Shown here one piece after another: positions 43,810 through 54,050 of a stretch of 64,000 nucleotides of DNA. Source of the DNA: Pseudomonas petrae. Its GTDB lineage: Bacteria; Pseudomonadota; Gammaproteobacteria; Pseudomonadales; Pseudomonadaceae. The stretch is taken from positions 1 through 64,000 of the forward strand of contig NZ_JAKJXE010000006.1 in NCBI RefSeq assembly GCF_021728295.1, read 5' to 3'. Below the pieces are notes generated by a model, which made no database searches, had not been told where the DNA came from, and was given only the letters and a program-made list of their open reading frames with translations. The stretch's first letter is position 1. Each line of letters begins with the position of its first letter. Both the position numbers and the translations under genes were made by a program.

Positions 43810-44760
43810 ATGTCCGTTTTTACTCCCCTGGCTCGGCCCGAGCTGGAAGCTTTTCTCGCCCCGTACGGGCTTGGCGCCCTGCGTGATTTTCAGGGCATTG
43901 CCGCTGGAAGTGAAAACACCAATTTCTTCATCAGCCTGGAGCAGGGCGAGTTTGTGCTGACCCTGGTCGAGCGCGGTCCGGTTCAGGAAATGCCGTTCTT
44001 CATCGAGCTGCTGGATGTTCTCCATGACGCCAACCTGCCCGTGCCCTACGCGTTGCGCACCACCGACGGTCAGGCCCTGCGCGAGCTGAAAGGCAAACCG
44101 GCGCTGCTGCAACCGCGCCTGTCCGGCAAGCACCCGGCTCAACCCAACAACCAGCACTGCGTGCAGATCGGCGAGTTCATGGCGCACATGCACATGGCCA
44201 CACGCAGCCAGACCATCGAACGCAAAACCGACCGTGGCCTGGACTGGATGCTGGAGGAGGGCGCTAATTTCATCTCTCACCTGGACGAGGCGCAAGGCGC
44301 GCTGCTGACCAAGGCGGTCGAGGAAATCCAGCGCCGCAAGGCGAGCATCATGGCGCTGCCGCGAGCCAATCTGCACGCTGACCTGTTCCGCGACAACACG
44401 CTGTTCGAAGGCACCCACCTGACGGGCGTGATCGATTTCTACAACGCCTGTTCCGGGCCGATGCTGTACGACGTGGCGATTGCCGTGAATGACTGGTGCT
44501 CGTTTGAGAACGGCACCATCGATGCACCGCGCGCCCGTGCGTTTCTGGGTGCGTACGCTGCGCTGAGGCCGTTTACCGCCGCCGAAGCCGAGCTGTGGTC
44601 GACGATGCTGCGAGTGGGTTGCGTGCGCTTCTGGCTGTCGCGTCTCATCGCCGCCGAAACCTTTGCCGGCCAGGACGTGCTGATTCACGACCCGGACGAA
44701 TTCCGCAAGCGCCTGGAACAGCGCCAGGAAACCCATATTCCGTTGCCGTTTGCGTTGTAA
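43810..44760 (+). CDS. thrB: Homoserine kinase (APH-fold type)
   Basis: A 316-residue kinase that phosphorylates L-homoserine to O-phosphohomoserine in threonine synthesis. It is the ThrB form with an aminoglycoside-phosphotransferase fold found in pseudomonads, not the GHMP type of E. coli. The Brenner-like catalytic loop LHADLFRDNTLFE and the metal-binding GVIDFYNACSGP are clear. The open frame begins 18 codons earlier, but MSVFTPLARPELEAFL is the conserved start. It is downstream of the DUF2782 gene and followed by a REPIN. Confidence 0.94.
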   Translation: MSVFTPLARPELEAFLAPYGLGALRDFQGIAAGSENTNFFISLEQGEFVLTLVERGPVQEMPFFIELLDVLHDANLPVPYALRTTDGQALRELKGKPALLQPRLSGKHPAQPNNQHCVQIGEFMAHMHMATRSQTIERKTDRGLDWMLEEGANFISHLDEAQGALLTKAVEEIQRRKASIMALPRANLHADLFRDNTLFEGTHLTGVIDFYNACSGPMLYDVAIAVNDWCSFENGTIDAPRARAFLGAYAALRPFTAAEAELWSTMLRVGCVRFWLSRLIAAETFAGQDVLIHDPDEFRKRLEQRQETHIPLPFAL

Positions 44761-44773
44761 ACCTCACCAAGCG

Positions 44774-44893
44774 TTCGCGGGCAAGCGCGCTCCTACAGGT
44801 GATGCGCCGGTCGATAGTTGGCGGCGGACATGGCTCAAACAACCGTGCTACAGGGATAGGGGTTCCAATTGTAGGAGCGCGCTTGCCCGCGAA
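44774..44893. repeat. REPIN (inverted pair of REP elements), copy 1
   Basis: TTCGCGGGCAAGCGCGCTCCTACA (44774-44797) and its inverted partner (44870-44893, TGTAGGAGCGCGCTTGCCCGCGAA) are exact complements over 24 bases, 72 bases apart. The pair lies between the convergent thrB and znuA genes. REP doublets are mobilised by RAYT transposases, and no RAYT gene is in the window. Confidence 0.92.
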
Positions 44894-44909
44894 GGCGTTG
44901 GGCCAGACG

Positions 44910-45830
44910 CTATAAACTCTCCAGACACCCCGCCAGATCATCTGCCAGTTTGCTCAGCAATTGCTCGTAACCCTGCGCAGTGGCGGGTGTGTATCCGCCC
45001 AGTCCGTCCAGTTCCGCCAGTTTGACCGGCAAGCCCGCACTCAGCGTGTCGGCTAGACGCGGGCGAAGGGGCGGCTCGCTGAACACGCAGGTCTTGCCGA
45101 ATTCCGTCAGCCGCGCGCGCATGGCGGCGACGTGTTGAGCGCCCGGCTGAACCTCGCTGCTGACGGCAAATACGCCCGCATGCTTCAGCCCGTACGCTTC
45201 TTCGAAATAATCGAACGCTTCGTGGAACACGAAATACTGCTTGCCTGAAATACCTGCGACCCGTTGTTTGATTTTAGCGTCCAGCGCGTCAAGGCGTGCG
45301 TCGAAGGCCTTCACATTGCTCTCATAACGCGCCACATTGGCCGGATCGGCCTGGCTCAAGTCAGCGGCCATCTTCGCGGCAATCAGCCGCGCATTGACCG
45401 ACGACAGCCACAAATGCGCATCGACGCTGCCCGGGCGGTGGTCGTGGTCATGCTCGTCTTCGTCATCATCATGGTGCTCGCTGCCAGCCGTGAAATGGCG
45501 CAGGTGCATGCCCGGCAGCGACTCAACCGGAACCGAGGCCTTGCTGCGCCCGGACAGCACGCGGGGAAGGAAGGTCTCCATGTCCGGGCCAATCCAGTAG
45601 AGCAAATCGGCTTCCTGCACGCGCCGTACGTCGGACGGCCGCAGCGCATAGTTATGAGGGGAAGCGCCTGGCGGAAGCAGGACTTCCGGTACTGCGATTC
45701 CGTCCTGCACAGCGGCGGCGATCAGCTGCAGCGGCTTGATGCTGGTCAGTACCCGGACGCTGGCTTCGGCGGCAGTGATGGTTGAAAAACCGCTGATAAA
45801 TACGACAAAAAGTAAAAAAAGTCGGGACAC
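44910..45830 (-). CDS. znuA: Zinc ABC transporter periplasmic binding protein
   Basis: An about 306-residue zinc-binding protein (cluster A-I SBP) with a signal peptide (ending TITAAEA), conserved metal-ligand His in SPHNYALRPSD and VDAHLWLSS and near FHEAFDYFEE, and an acidic His-rich loop (SEHHDDDEDEHDHDH) typical of ZnuA and thought to capture zinc. There is no ATG; a GTG at 45830 (weak GAGTGG upstream) or at 45839 is the likely start. It is divergent from zur, with about 60 bases shared as a promoter region, and is expected to be repressed by Zur. Confidence 0.93.
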   Translation of the reverse strand: MSRLFLLFVVFISGFSTITAAEASVRVLTSIKPLQLIAAAVQDGIAVPEVLLPPGASPHNYALRPSDVRRVQEADLLYWIGPDMETFLPRVLSGRSKASVPVESLPGMHLRHFTAGSEHHDDDEDEHDHDHRPGSVDAHLWLSSVNARLIAAKMAADLSQADPANVARYESNVKAFDARLDALDAKIKQRVAGISGKQYFVFHEAFDYFEEAYGLKHAGVFAVSSEVQPGAQHVAAMRARLTEFGKTCVFSEPPLRPRLADTLSAGLPVKLAELDGLGGYTPATAQGYEQLLSKLADDLAGCLESL

Positions 45831-45856
45831 GATAACCACTCATGGGGGCAGGAACG

Positions 45857-45872
45857 GGTAACATAATAACGT
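45857..45872. promoter_or_regulatory. Candidate Zur box between znuA and zur
   Basis: GGTAACATAATAACGT is an imperfect AT-rich dyad of the GTTAT/ATAAC type expected for Zur, centred in the short divergent promoter. The match to consensus is only partial, so position is the main support. Confidence 0.4.
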
Positions 45873-45896
45873 CTCTCTCAAAGGCCGTCGCCGCTC

Positions 45897-46379
45897 ATGT
45901 CTAAAACACCCCTGGCCAGTCGCCCCCACGATCACTCCCACTGCGTGCACAGTGCGCTCACTGAAGCCGACACGCTGTGCGCGGGCAAAGGCTTGCGGCT
46001 GACGGCCCTGCGGCGTCGCGTGCTGGAACTGGTCTGGCAGAGCCACAAGCCGCTGGGCGCCTACGACATCCTCGCAGTGCTCAGCGAAGAAGACGGCCGC
46101 CGCGCCGCACCGCCGACGGTGTACCGCGCGCTGGACTTCCTGCTGGAAAACGGCCTGGTGCACCGCATCGCGTCGCTGAACGCCTTCGCCGGCTGCAACC
46201 ACCCGACCCACGCGCATCAGGGTCAATTCCTGATCTGCCGCGAGTGCCACGCCGCCATCGAGTTGCAGCACGCCACCATCAGCTCGGCCATCGTCGACGC
46301 TGCCAATGAGGTCGGCTTTGCCGTCGAAGCCCAGACAGTCGAAGTGGTCGGCGTATGTGCCGGGTGCAAGGCCGCCTGA
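45897..46379 (+). CDS. zur: Zinc uptake regulator Zur (Fur family)
   Basis: A 160-residue Fur-family repressor. The winged-helix DNA-binding domain covers about residues 25-90 ([32 protein letters not shown]). The dimerisation domain holds the structural zinc ligands CRECH and CAGC. The N terminus is His-rich ([10 protein letters not shown]). With zinc bound it represses znu genes. The stop overlaps the znuC start by one base, so regulator and transporter are one operon (zur-znuC-znuB), divergent from znuA. Confidence 0.95.
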   Translation: MSKTPLASRPHDHSHCVHSALTEADTLCAGKGLRLTALRRRVLELVWQSHKPLGAYDILAVLSEEDGRRAAPPTVYRALDFLLENGLVHRIASLNAFAGCNHPTHAHQGQFLICRECHAAIELQHATISSAIVDAANEVGFAVEAQTVEVVGVCAGCKAA

Positions 46380-47185
46380 TGAGTGATGCACTGATCCGCC
46401 TGAAGGACGTCAGCGTGGCGCGCGCCGGCCAGAGCGTGCTGGAAAATATCCAGCTGAGCGTGAGTTCAGGCGAAATCGTCACCCTGATCGGCCCGAACGG
46501 CGCGGGCAAGACCACATTGGTACGCGCCGTTCTCGGGCTGCTCAAGGCTGATTCGGGCGAAATCTGGCGCAAGCCGAAACTCCGCGTCGGCTACATGCCG
46601 CAGAAGCTGCACATCGACGCCACGCTGCCGCTATCGGTCCTGCGTTTCCTGCGTCTGGTCCCCGGCGTTGATCGGGACACCGCGCGGGCGGCACTGATCG
46701 AGGTCGGCGCCGAGAAAGTCATCGACAGCCCGCTGCAAGGGATTTCCGGTGGCGAGATGCAGCGCGTGCTGCTGGCGCGAGCGCTGTTGCGCAAGCCGGA
46801 GCTGCTGGTGCTCGACGAGCCGGTGCAGGGCGTTGATGTCGCCGGGCAGGCCGAGCTGTACGCGCTGATCACTCAGCTGCGCAACCGGCATCAATGTGGC
46901 GTGCTGATGGTTTCCCATGACCTGCATCTGGTCATGAGCACCACCGATCAGGTCGTCTGCCTCAATCGCCACGTGTGTTGCTCCGGTCACCCCGAGCAGG
47001 TCAGTAACGATCCCGCCTTCGTGGAGCTGTTCGGCCTGAACGCGCCGAGCCTGGCGATCTATCACCATCATCACGATCACGCCCACGACTTGCATGGCGA
47101 AGTCTGCCAACCCGCACCGGCTCACGACCACGTCCATGCCAACACCCACAATCACGACCACGGGGACAGCTGCAAGCATGGCTGA
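46379..47185 (+). CDS. znuC: Zinc ABC transporter ATP-binding protein with His-rich tail
   Basis: A 268-residue ATPase: Walker [10 protein letters not shown], signature ISGGEMQR, Walker [13 protein letters not shown]. After the ABC domain the last 41 residues (228-268) hold 14 His and two Cys ([10 protein letters not shown], then [20 protein letters not shown]), a likely cytoplasmic zinc-binding tail. The start overlaps the zur stop; the tail-coding region overlaps the znuB start by eight bases. The ATG at 46379 was chosen over an open frame reaching into zur. Confidence 0.95.
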   Translation: MSDALIRLKDVSVARAGQSVLENIQLSVSSGEIVTLIGPNGAGKTTLVRAVLGLLKADSGEIWRKPKLRVGYMPQKLHIDATLPLSVLRFLRLVPGVDRDTARAALIEVGAEKVIDSPLQGISGGEMQRVLLARALLRKPELLVLDEPVQGVDVAGQAELYALITQLRNRHQCGVLMVSHDLHLVMSTTDQVVCLNRHVCCSGHPEQVSNDPAFVELFGLNAPSLAIYHHHHDHAHDLHGEVCQPAPAHDHVHANTHNHDHGDSCKHG

Positions 47186-47960
47186 CTTTCTTCTTTACGC
47201 CTTGCTCGCAGGCCTCGCGTTAGCGGTAGTGGCAGGCCCTCTGGGGTCTTTCGTGGTCTGGCGGCGCATGGCTTATTTTGGCGACACGCTGTCCCATGCC
47301 GCACTGCTCGGCGTGGCCCTGGGCTTTCTGCTGGACATCAGCCCGACGATTGCGGTGACGGTGGGCTGCCTGCTGCTGGCGGTTTTGCTGGTGACCCTGC
47401 AGCAGCGCCAACCGCTGGCCTCCGACACGTTACTGGGCATTCTCGCGCCGAGCACCTTGTCCCTCGGGCTGGTGGTGTTGAGCTTCATGCATGACGTGCG
47501 CATCGACCTGATGGGCTATCTGTTCGGCGACCTGCTGGCCATAAGCCCGAACGATCTGGCCTGGATCCTCGCCGGCAGTGCGTTAGTGCTGGTGTTGATC
47601 TGTGCGCTGTGGCGACCGCTGCTGGCGATCACCGTGCATGAAGAGCTGGCAACGGTCGAAGGCCTGCCGGTGGCAACGCTGCGCATGACGTTGATGCTGC
47701 TGATCGCAGTGGTCATCGCGGTGGCCATGAAGATCGTCGGCGTGTTGTTGATTACCTCGCTGCTGATCATTCCCGCCGCTGCGGCACAACGTCACGCCCG
47801 TTCGCCGGAGCAAATGGCCTTGGGTGCGAGCATTATTGGCGTCATTGCGGTGTGCGCGGGTCTGGCGCTGTCCTGGTTCAAGGACACCCCGGCAGGCCCG
47901 TCTATCGTGGTCTCGGCGGCGGCGCTGTTTCTGCTCAGCTTCCTTTTGCCCAAGCGGTAG
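47178..47960 (+). CDS. znuB: Zinc ABC transporter permease
   Basis: A 260-residue inner-membrane permease of the ABC-3 family with about eight helices. The conserved [21 protein letters not shown] block is near residue 20 and the permease signature [11 protein letters not shown], which contacts the ATPase, is near residue 155. The start overlaps the znuC end by eight bases. With ZnuA and ZnuC it imports zinc. It is the last gene of the zur-znuCB operon. Confidence 0.94.
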   Translation: MADFLLYALLAGLALAVVAGPLGSFVVWRRMAYFGDTLSHAALLGVALGFLLDISPTIAVTVGCLLLAVLLVTLQQRQPLASDTLLGILAPSTLSLGLVVLSFMHDVRIDLMGYLFGDLLAISPNDLAWILAGSALVLVLICALWRPLLAITVHEELATVEGLPVATLRMTLMLLIAVVIAVAMKIVGVLLITSLLIIPAAAAQRHARSPEQMALGASIIGVIAVCAGLALSWFKDTPAGPSIVVSAAALFLLSFLLPKR

Positions 47961-48117
47961 AACCTTGGGTGGCGGGTAGAGTCATACTCCGCAATAATCA
48001 AATGGCGGCAATGTGCAATGACTCCTTGCGCGCCTACCCATAGTGATCAGTTATTTTCGGTGCAAGTCAGTTGTGTGTAGACTTGCTCGTTTTTTGCGCA
48101 AATAGAGAATCGCAGGA

Positions 48118-48831
48118 ATGAAGCCGTTCGCATCCCGTTATCTGCTGCTTGCTGCATTTTCCGTCCTGTTGAGCGCTTGCCAGAGCAAGCCCGTCGAGCA
48201 GCCCGCGCCTGTGGCTGCGCCCGATGTCTATCAGCAGCTGGAACAGAACATCGCCAGCAGCGAGTTGGCGACCGCCGAAGATCAATTGGCGGCGCTGCAA
48301 AGCAAATCCCCGGACGATCCCCGACTCGAGCAATACCAGCGTCAGTTGGCCGAGGCGTATTTGAGCCGCAGCCAGATCGTGCTGCAAAAAGGCGACATGA
48401 ATGCCGCCGCTACTGCGCTCAGCCGCGCCCGCGCCCTGATGCCAAAAGCCCCGGCGCTGACCAGTGGCGTCAACGGTGCCATCGCCCACGCGCGTAAGGC
48501 CGAGCTGGAAAAGGCCGAAGCCGATCTGCGTGCTGCCGAAGCCAAGCGCAAGGCGAAGGTGATCGACCCGAGCGCCGAAAGCACGACTATTGAGCTGAAG
48601 CTCGGCGACATGAAACAGCTGCGCCGTCAGTTGAGTGACATCGCTGAAGATGTGGCAGCCTTCAACTGCGACGTCACTGTGCAGGTGCCGCGCACGGACG
48701 ATTACCCTTGGCTGGCGACCTTGCTGACCAAACGCGTGGCGAAGATCAACCCGGACTTCGAGTTGCAGATGCAGCGTGAAATCGAGCGTTCCGAGCCTGC
48801 GAAGATTGTGTTGAAGCCCGCTCAGCTCTGA
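48118..48831 (+). CDS. Conserved lipoprotein of unknown function (PA5502-like)
   Basis: A 237-residue protein with lipobox LSAC (Cys about residue 21), a TPR-like helical region (about 40-130: ATAEDQLAALQSKSPDDPRLEQYQ, two repeats), a charged coiled-coil rich in Ala/Glu/Lys (about 125-155) and a C-terminal globular part (about 160-230). The orthologue in P. aeruginosa also follows znuB, but no function is known. It has its own 157-base upstream gap and a strong terminator, so it may be transcribed separately. Confidence 0.88.
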   Translation: MKPFASRYLLLAAFSVLLSACQSKPVEQPAPVAAPDVYQQLEQNIASSELATAEDQLAALQSKSPDDPRLEQYQRQLAEAYLSRSQIVLQKGDMNAAATALSRARALMPKAPALTSGVNGAIAHARKAELEKAEADLRAAEAKRKAKVIDPSAESTTIELKLGDMKQLRRQLSDIAEDVAAFNCDVTVQVPRTDDYPWLATLLTKRVAKINPDFELQMQREIERSEPAKIVLKPAQL

Positions 48832-48850
48832 TCGATTTTTGATCAAAAGA

Positions 48851-48883
48851 AAAGGCGTTGCCCTCGCGGGCAACGCCTTTTTT
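48851..48883. terminator. Bidirectional terminator between lipoprotein gene and katE
   Basis: AAAGGCGTTGCCC and GGGCAACGCCTTT form a perfect stem around a short TCGC loop with T-runs on both sides. It serves both convergent genes. Confidence 0.92.
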
Positions 48884-48904
48884 GTTACGCGCTAGTCCTG
48901 CAAG

Positions 48905-51064
48905 TTATGCAGGAATCGCCTTCGCCTTTGGCTCACGTGCCCAAACGCGATGTTGCTGGATCGCATCGAAAAACGCCTTGAACGAGGCGCTGTCCGAGAC
49001 TGCCAGCAAGCCCGCATCGGCTTCCAAACGGAGCAGGTCGATCAGTTTCTGGGCGTCACCGCCGTAAGCAATGGCTTTGAGGTGCTTGTAGGCCTCAAGC
49101 ACGTAATGCAGTGCCACGCCGTCGCCACTCAGGGCCTTGATCGAAGCGTCGCCGCCGGGGATGAAGACGGCGTCGAACGCGACCGATGGCAAACCTTCCA
49201 TCGAAGCATCAACGGCCAGGGACGCACCACTCGCGGTTTTAACCGGCGCGGAGGTAGGGCCCAACACCTTGGCGTGTGCGCCTTCGGCTTCCAGCGCCGC
49301 TTTCATCGCCGCTACAGCTTTGTCGTCGACGCCATTGGCAACCAAGATGGCAACTTTGCGCGAAGCAATGTCGGCAGGCAGCAGGTTCGCCTGGCTCAGC
49401 AGTGGCGACTTGTCGACGGTCAACTTGCCGTTGCTTTGCGCCTGGACAGTCGGGGCGGTCGGCGCTGGCAAGCCAAGATTTTCAGCCACACGTTTAGCCA
49501 GGGTGAGGTCGATGTTCGCGAGAATCTCGTTCACCTGACGCGCGCGGATGTGCTCACGCTCCACCTTGCCCAGCTCGAAGCTGTAGGCCGCGATGATGTG
49601 CTCTTTCTCGTGTTCGCTCATGCTGTTGAAGAACAGCGTGGCCTGCGAGAAGTGATCGCCAAAGGAAGGGCTACGCTCACGCACCTTGTGTGCTTCGACG
49701 CGTTCTGGATACGTCTCGAAGCCGCCATCCTGCGGACCAGCGGGCGTTTCTTTCGGCCAGCCGCCGTCGATCGAGTTTGGCTCGTAGGAAGCGCGACCCT
49801 TGTCGATGGTGGTGCGGTGCTGAGCGTCGCGCTGGTTATTGTGGTTCGGCGAGACCGGACGGTTGATCGGAATCTCGTGGAAGTTCGGCCCACCCAGTCG
49901 GCTGATTTGCGTATCGGTGTAGGAAAACAGCCGACCTTGCAGCAGCGGATCGTTGGAGAAGTCGATACCCGGCACGACGTGGCCTGGGCAGAACGCAACC
50001 TGCTCGGTCTCGGCAAAGTAGTTGTCCGGGTTACGGTTGAGCACCATCTTGCCCAGCGGCGTCACCGGCACCAGCTCTTCCGGGATGATTTTGGTCGGGT
50101 CGAGAAGGTCGAAGTCAAACTTGTGCTCGTCTTCCTCGGCGACAATCTGTACGCCCAGTTCCCATTCCGGGTAATCACCCGTCTCGATCGACTCCCACAG
50201 GTCGCGGCGATGGAAGTCGGTGTCCTTGCCCGCGAGCTTCTGCGCTTCGTCCCAGACCAGGGAGCACGTGCCGTACTTGGGCTTCCAGTGGAATTTGACG
50301 AACGTGGACTTACCTTCGGTATTGATCATGCGGAAGGTATGGATGCCGAAGCCCTGCATGGAGCGCAGGCTTTTCGGGATCGCACGGTCGGACATGGTCC
50401 ACAGCACCATGTGCGCGGATTCCGGCACCAGGGAAACGAAGTCCCAGAACGTGTCGTGAGCAGAGCCGCCCGTAGGGATTTCGTTGTGAGGCTCTGGCTT
50501 CACCGCATGTACGAAATCGGGAAACTTGATGGCGTCCTGAATGAAGAACACCGGCATGTTGTTGCCGACCAGGTCGTAGTTGCCTTCGCCGGTATAGAAC
50601 TTGACCGCGAAACCCCGTACGTCACGGACAGTATCGCCGGAGCCGCGTGGGCCTTGAACCGTAGAAAAACGAACGAACACCGGGGTTTTCTTGCCCGGAT
50701 CGCGCAGGAATTCGGCCTTGGACAGCGCGGAATGGTTCTCGTAGGTCTGGAAGTAACCGTGAGCCGCCGTACCGCGCGCGTGGACGATGCGCTCTGGAAT
50801 GCGTTCATGGTCAAAGTGAGTGATCTTCTCGCGCATGATGAAGTCTTCGAGCAGCGATGGGCCGCGCGATCCGACTTTCAGCGTGTTCTGGTTGTCGGAG
50901 ATCTTTACGCCCTGATTGGTGCGCAAAGCCTCACCGGTAGCGTCGGAGCGGAACGTTTCGAGACTTTCAACCTTAGCGTTGGTGTTGCCACGGTCCAGCG
51001 TGTCAGTGCCCGCCAGCTCACTGTTGGCGTTGGGGCTAACAGGTGGATTGGTGTTCTTACTCAT
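48905..51064 (-). CDS. katE: Monofunctional catalase HPII (large subunit, clade 2)
   Basis: A 719-residue heme catalase with the active-site His in [14 protein letters not shown] (about residue 94), the distal Asn in [11 protein letters not shown], the proximal heme Tyr in [14 protein letters not shown], and the extra C-terminal DJ-1/PfpI-like domain (about 570-715, [12 protein letters not shown]) typical of large-subunit catalases. It removes hydrogen peroxide, usually in stationary phase under RpoS. The leader contains a perfect 10-bp hairpin. It is convergent with the lipoprotein gene and divergent from metN. Confidence 0.96.
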   Translation of the reverse strand: MSKNTNPPVSPNANSELAGTDTLDRGNTNAKVESLETFRSDATGEALRTNQGVKISDNQNTLKVGSRGPSLLEDFIMREKITHFDHERIPERIVHARGTAAHGYFQTYENHSALSKAEFLRDPGKKTPVFVRFSTVQGPRGSGDTVRDVRGFAVKFYTGEGNYDLVGNNMPVFFIQDAIKFPDFVHAVKPEPHNEIPTGGSAHDTFWDFVSLVPESAHMVLWTMSDRAIPKSLRSMQGFGIHTFRMINTEGKSTFVKFHWKPKYGTCSLVWDEAQKLAGKDTDFHRRDLWESIETGDYPEWELGVQIVAEEDEHKFDFDLLDPTKIIPEELVPVTPLGKMVLNRNPDNYFAETEQVAFCPGHVVPGIDFSNDPLLQGRLFSYTDTQISRLGGPNFHEIPINRPVSPNHNNQRDAQHRTTIDKGRASYEPNSIDGGWPKETPAGPQDGGFETYPERVEAHKVRERSPSFGDHFSQATLFFNSMSEHEKEHIIAAYSFELGKVEREHIRARQVNEILANIDLTLAKRVAENLGLPAPTAPTVQAQSNGKLTVDKSPLLSQANLLPADIASRKVAILVANGVDDKAVAAMKAALEAEGAHAKVLGPTSAPVKTASGASLAVDASMEGLPSVAFDAVFIPGGDASIKALSGDGVALHYVLEAYKHLKAIAYGGDAQKLIDLLRLEADAGLLAVSDSASFKAFFDAIQQHRVWAREPKAKAIPA

Positions 51065-51445
51065 CAGACAAAACTCCTCGGTTCAGACGGCTCCTCGTTC
51101 GGCGTTCCATGGTGTGGAGGCAGCAGGAGCTCGTAGGCGGAAATGCCTGACACGAGGTCAGGCATTATTCAGGCGCTAAGTAAGTGACTGACGATGAAAA
51201 CAGCCGTTCCGTTTGTTTTTTCGATTCTTCAATTTCCAGCGCCAGCCTGACAGTCGGCCATCCATATGACCGTTCGGCAGGTGAAGTGCGAAATAAATGC
51301 TAAGAATGCTGGGCCCAACCCGGATTCGACAGGCTAAAATGCGCGCCCGGTTTACCCAGCCGAAGCCGAAATGGCATCGCTCAGCAGCGTGATGAAGGCA
51401 GTAGCCCTACGCTGATTTTTCAACGCGCCCCACAAGGTTCGCTCC
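51065..51445. other. 381-base divergent region between katE and metN
   Basis: The region holds the katE leader hairpin at 51142-51166 and should contain both promoters. No SAM riboswitch or other known RNA element was seen in front of metN. Confidence 0.45.
51142..51166 (-). repeat. Perfect hairpin in the katE upstream region
   Basis: AATGCCTGAC and GTCAGGCATT make a 10-bp perfect stem with a five-base loop, about 78 bases upstream of the katE start. It could be an operator, an attenuator-like structure or a leader stabiliser. Confidence 0.5.
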
Positions 51446-52453
51446 GTGATCGAGTTTCAAAACGTCCACAAAACCTATCGGGTCGCCGACCGGGAAATTC
51501 CCGCGCTGCACTCCACCAGCCTGCGCATCGAAAACGGCCAGGTGTTTGGTCTGATCGGCCACTCCGGCGCCGGCAAGAGCACGATGCTGCGCCTGATCAA
51601 CCGCCTTGAAGCGCCGAGCGGCGGCAAGATCCTGGTCGATGACGTCGATGTCACCGCGCTGGATGCCGACGGTCTGCGCGGCTTCCGCCGTCAGGTCGGC
51701 ATGATTTTCCAGCACTTCAATCTGCTGTCGTCAAAGACGGTGGCCGACAACGTCGCCATGCCGCTGACGCTGGCCGGGGACATTTCCCGCGCGCAGATCG
51801 ATCAGCGCGTGGCCGAGTTGCTGGCACGCGTGGGTCTTTCCGACCACGCCAGAAAATACCCGGCGCAATTGTCCGGCGGTCAGAAGCAACGCGTCGGCAT
51901 CGCCCGCGCGCTGGCAACCAAGCCGAAGATTCTGCTGTGCGATGAGGCCACCAGCGCCCTTGACCCGCAAACCACGGCGTCGGTGTTGCAGCTGCTGGCC
52001 GAGATCAATCGAGAGCTGAAGCTGACCATCGTGCTGATCACTCACGAAATGGACGTGATCCGTCGCGTCTGCGATCAGGTGGCGGTCATGGATGCTGGCG
52101 TGATCGTCGAGCAGGGCGCTGTGGCCGATGTGTTTCTGCACCCCAAGCACCCGACCACTCGCCGCTTTGTGCAGGAAGACGAAGAGGTCGACGAAAACCA
52201 GCTGAACAGCGATTTCGTCCATGTTCAGGGCCGCATCGTGCGCCTGACGTTCCAGGGCGAAGCGACCTACGCGCCATTGCTGGGTACGGTCGCGCGGGAA
52301 ACCGGCGTGGACTACAGCATTCTGGCCGGCCGTATCGACCGCATCAAAGACACGCCTTACGGGCAACTGACGCTGGCCATCACCGGTGGTGACATGGACG
52401 CCGCGTTTGCCCGCTTCACCGCAGCCGACGTTCACATGGAGGTCCTGCGCTGA
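51446..52453 (+). CDS. metN: Methionine ABC transporter ATP-binding protein
   Basis: A 335-residue MetN: Walker [10 protein letters not shown], signature LSGGQKQR, Walker [14 protein letters not shown], and a C-terminal NIL regulatory domain (about 245-335) that binds methionine and inhibits transport. The start is GTG after GTTCGCTCC, a weak ribosome-binding context. The stop overlaps metI by one base. MetNIQ imports D- and L-methionine. Confidence 0.96.
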   Translation: MIEFQNVHKTYRVADREIPALHSTSLRIENGQVFGLIGHSGAGKSTMLRLINRLEAPSGGKILVDDVDVTALDADGLRGFRRQVGMIFQHFNLLSSKTVADNVAMPLTLAGDISRAQIDQRVAELLARVGLSDHARKYPAQLSGGQKQRVGIARALATKPKILLCDEATSALDPQTTASVLQLLAEINRELKLTIVLITHEMDVIRRVCDQVAVMDAGVIVEQGAVADVFLHPKHPTTRRFVQEDEEVDENQLNSDFVHVQGRIVRLTFQGEATYAPLLGTVARETGVDYSILAGRIDRIKDTPYGQLTLAITGGDMDAAFARFTAADVHMEVLR

Positions 52454-53127
52454 TGGACACCTTTCTCAACCTGTTTTCCAACGTCGACTGGTACGAGATC
52501 TGGCTGGCGACCGGCGACACCCTGATCATGCTCGGCGTGTCGCTTGCCTTCACCGTCCTGCTGGGCTTACCGCTTGGCGTGCTGATGTTCCTGACCTCGC
52601 CGCGTCAGTTGCTTGAGAACAAGCCGGTTTACACCACCGTGGGCTTGATCGTGAACATGCTGCGGGCGTTGCCGTTCATCATCCTGCTGATCGTGATGAT
52701 GCCGCTGACGGAAATCATCACCGGCACCTCGCTGGGCATTCTCGGTACGCTGCCGCCATTGATTGCAGGCGCCACGCCATTCTTCGCGCGACTGGTGGAA
52801 ACCGCGCTGCGGGAAGTGGATCGCGGCATCATCGAGGCCACTCAGGCGATGGGCGCAACAACCCGGCAGATCGTGATCAAGGCGCTGTTGCCTGAGGCGC
52901 GCCCGGGCATCCTCGCAGCAATCACCGTGACGGCGATTGCGCTGGTGTCGTTCACGGCCATGGCCGGTGCGGTCGGCGCAGGAGGCCTGGGCGATCTGGC
53001 GATTCGCTACGGTTACCAACGCTTCCAGAACGATGTGATGTTTGTAACGGTCGTATTGCTGCTGGTGCTGGTGCAGATCCTGCAAACCGTCGGCGACAGA
53101 CTGGTCGCGCACTTTTCACACCGTTAA
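52453..53127 (+). CDS. metI: Methionine ABC transporter permease
   Basis: A 224-residue permease with five transmembrane helices and the ATPase-contacting EAA loop (EATQAMGATTRQIVIKALLPEA). The start overlaps the metN stop. It forms the MetNI core with metN. Confidence 0.95.
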   Translation: MDTFLNLFSNVDWYEIWLATGDTLIMLGVSLAFTVLLGLPLGVLMFLTSPRQLLENKPVYTTVGLIVNMLRALPFIILLIVMMPLTEIITGTSLGILGTLPPLIAGATPFFARLVETALREVDRGIIEATQAMGATTRQIVIKALLPEARPGILAAITVTAIALVSFTAMAGAVGAGGLGDLAIRYGYQRFQNDVMFVTVVLLLVLVQILQTVGDRLVAHFSHR

Positions 53128-53192
53128 CCGAATTCGCCGGTCACTGACCGGCAGATGCACGCCGCTGCGCGTGCGTCTCAGGAGTAGTAGAA

Positions 53193-53966
53193 ATGAAAAA
53201 GTTGTTGGCTGTATTCGCTGCTGTGGCGGCCCTGTCTGCCCATGCTGATGAGACCTTGACCGTGGCGGCCTCCGCCGTGCCCCACGCCGAGATTCTCGAG
53301 TTCGTGAAGCCGATGCTGGCGAAGGAAGGCGTGACGCTGAACGTGAAAGTGTTCAACGATTACATTCAGCCGAACGTGCAGGTCGACCAGAACCGTATGG
53401 ACGCCAACTTCTTCCAGCACCAGCCGTATCTGGATGAGTTCAACAAGGGCAAGGGCACGCATCTGGTGAGTGTGGCCAAGGTTCACATCGAGCCGTTTGG
53501 CGCCTACTCGGACAAACTGAAGAGTCTGGCCGAGCTGCCGGATGGCGCTAACGTGGCCATCCCGAATGACGCCACCAACGAGGGCCGTGCCCTGTTGCTG
53601 CTGGTCAAGGCCGGTCTGATTACCTTGAAGGACCCGACCAGCATCACCGCCAAGCCAAGCGACGTGCAGCAGAACCCGAAGAACCTGAAATTCCGCGAGC
53701 TGGAAGCCGCGACCCTGCCACGCGTACTGACGCAGGTGGACCTGGCGCTGATCAACACCAACTACGCCCTGACCGCCAAGCTTGATCCGACCAAGGATGC
53801 GCTGATCATCGAAGGGCAGGAATCGCCTTACGCGAACATCCTGGTGACCCGCGAAGACAATAAAGATGCCCCGGCCATCCAGAAACTGGTCGCCGCGCTG
53901 CACAGCCCGGAAACCAAGGCGTTCATCGTTGAGACGTACAAAGGCGCCGTGGTTCCGGCGTTCTGA
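53193..53966 (+). CDS. metQ: Methionine-binding protein MetQ (NlpA family)
   Basis: A 257-residue periplasmic binding protein with a signal peptide (residues 1-18, ending LSAHA) and the NlpA domain (AASAVPHAEILEFVKPMLAKEG, then NDYIQPNVQVDQNRMDANFF and IPNDATNEGRALLLL). It has no lipobox Cys, so, unlike E. coli MetQ, it is probably a soluble periplasmic protein. AGGAGT lies before the ATG. It follows metI after 65 bases and ends before a REPIN. Confidence 0.95.
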   Translation: MKKLLAVFAAVAALSAHADETLTVAASAVPHAEILEFVKPMLAKEGVTLNVKVFNDYIQPNVQVDQNRMDANFFQHQPYLDEFNKGKGTHLVSVAKVHIEPFGAYSDKLKSLAELPDGANVAIPNDATNEGRALLLLVKAGLITLKDPTSITAKPSDVQQNPKNLKFRELEAATLPRVLTQVDLALINTNYALTAKLDPTKDALIIEGQESPYANILVTREDNKDAPAIQKLVAALHSPETKAFIVETYKGAVVPAF

Positions 53967-54050
53967 TCGCGCCGTTAGGCGGGTGGCGTCGCGGGAGCCG
54001 GCGCCTACAGATAGTGCACAAGCTCCGATTGATCATCCGCCACGACCCCG

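Noticed and set aside
48950..51136. 728-codon plus-strand open frame antisense to katE
   Set aside because: KatE on the minus strand has all catalase motifs; the antisense frame is an effect of codon bias.
51065..51445. Possible SAM riboswitch or T-box upstream of metN
   Set aside because: No conserved core or terminator/antiterminator pair was seen; such elements are not usual at metN in pseudomonads.
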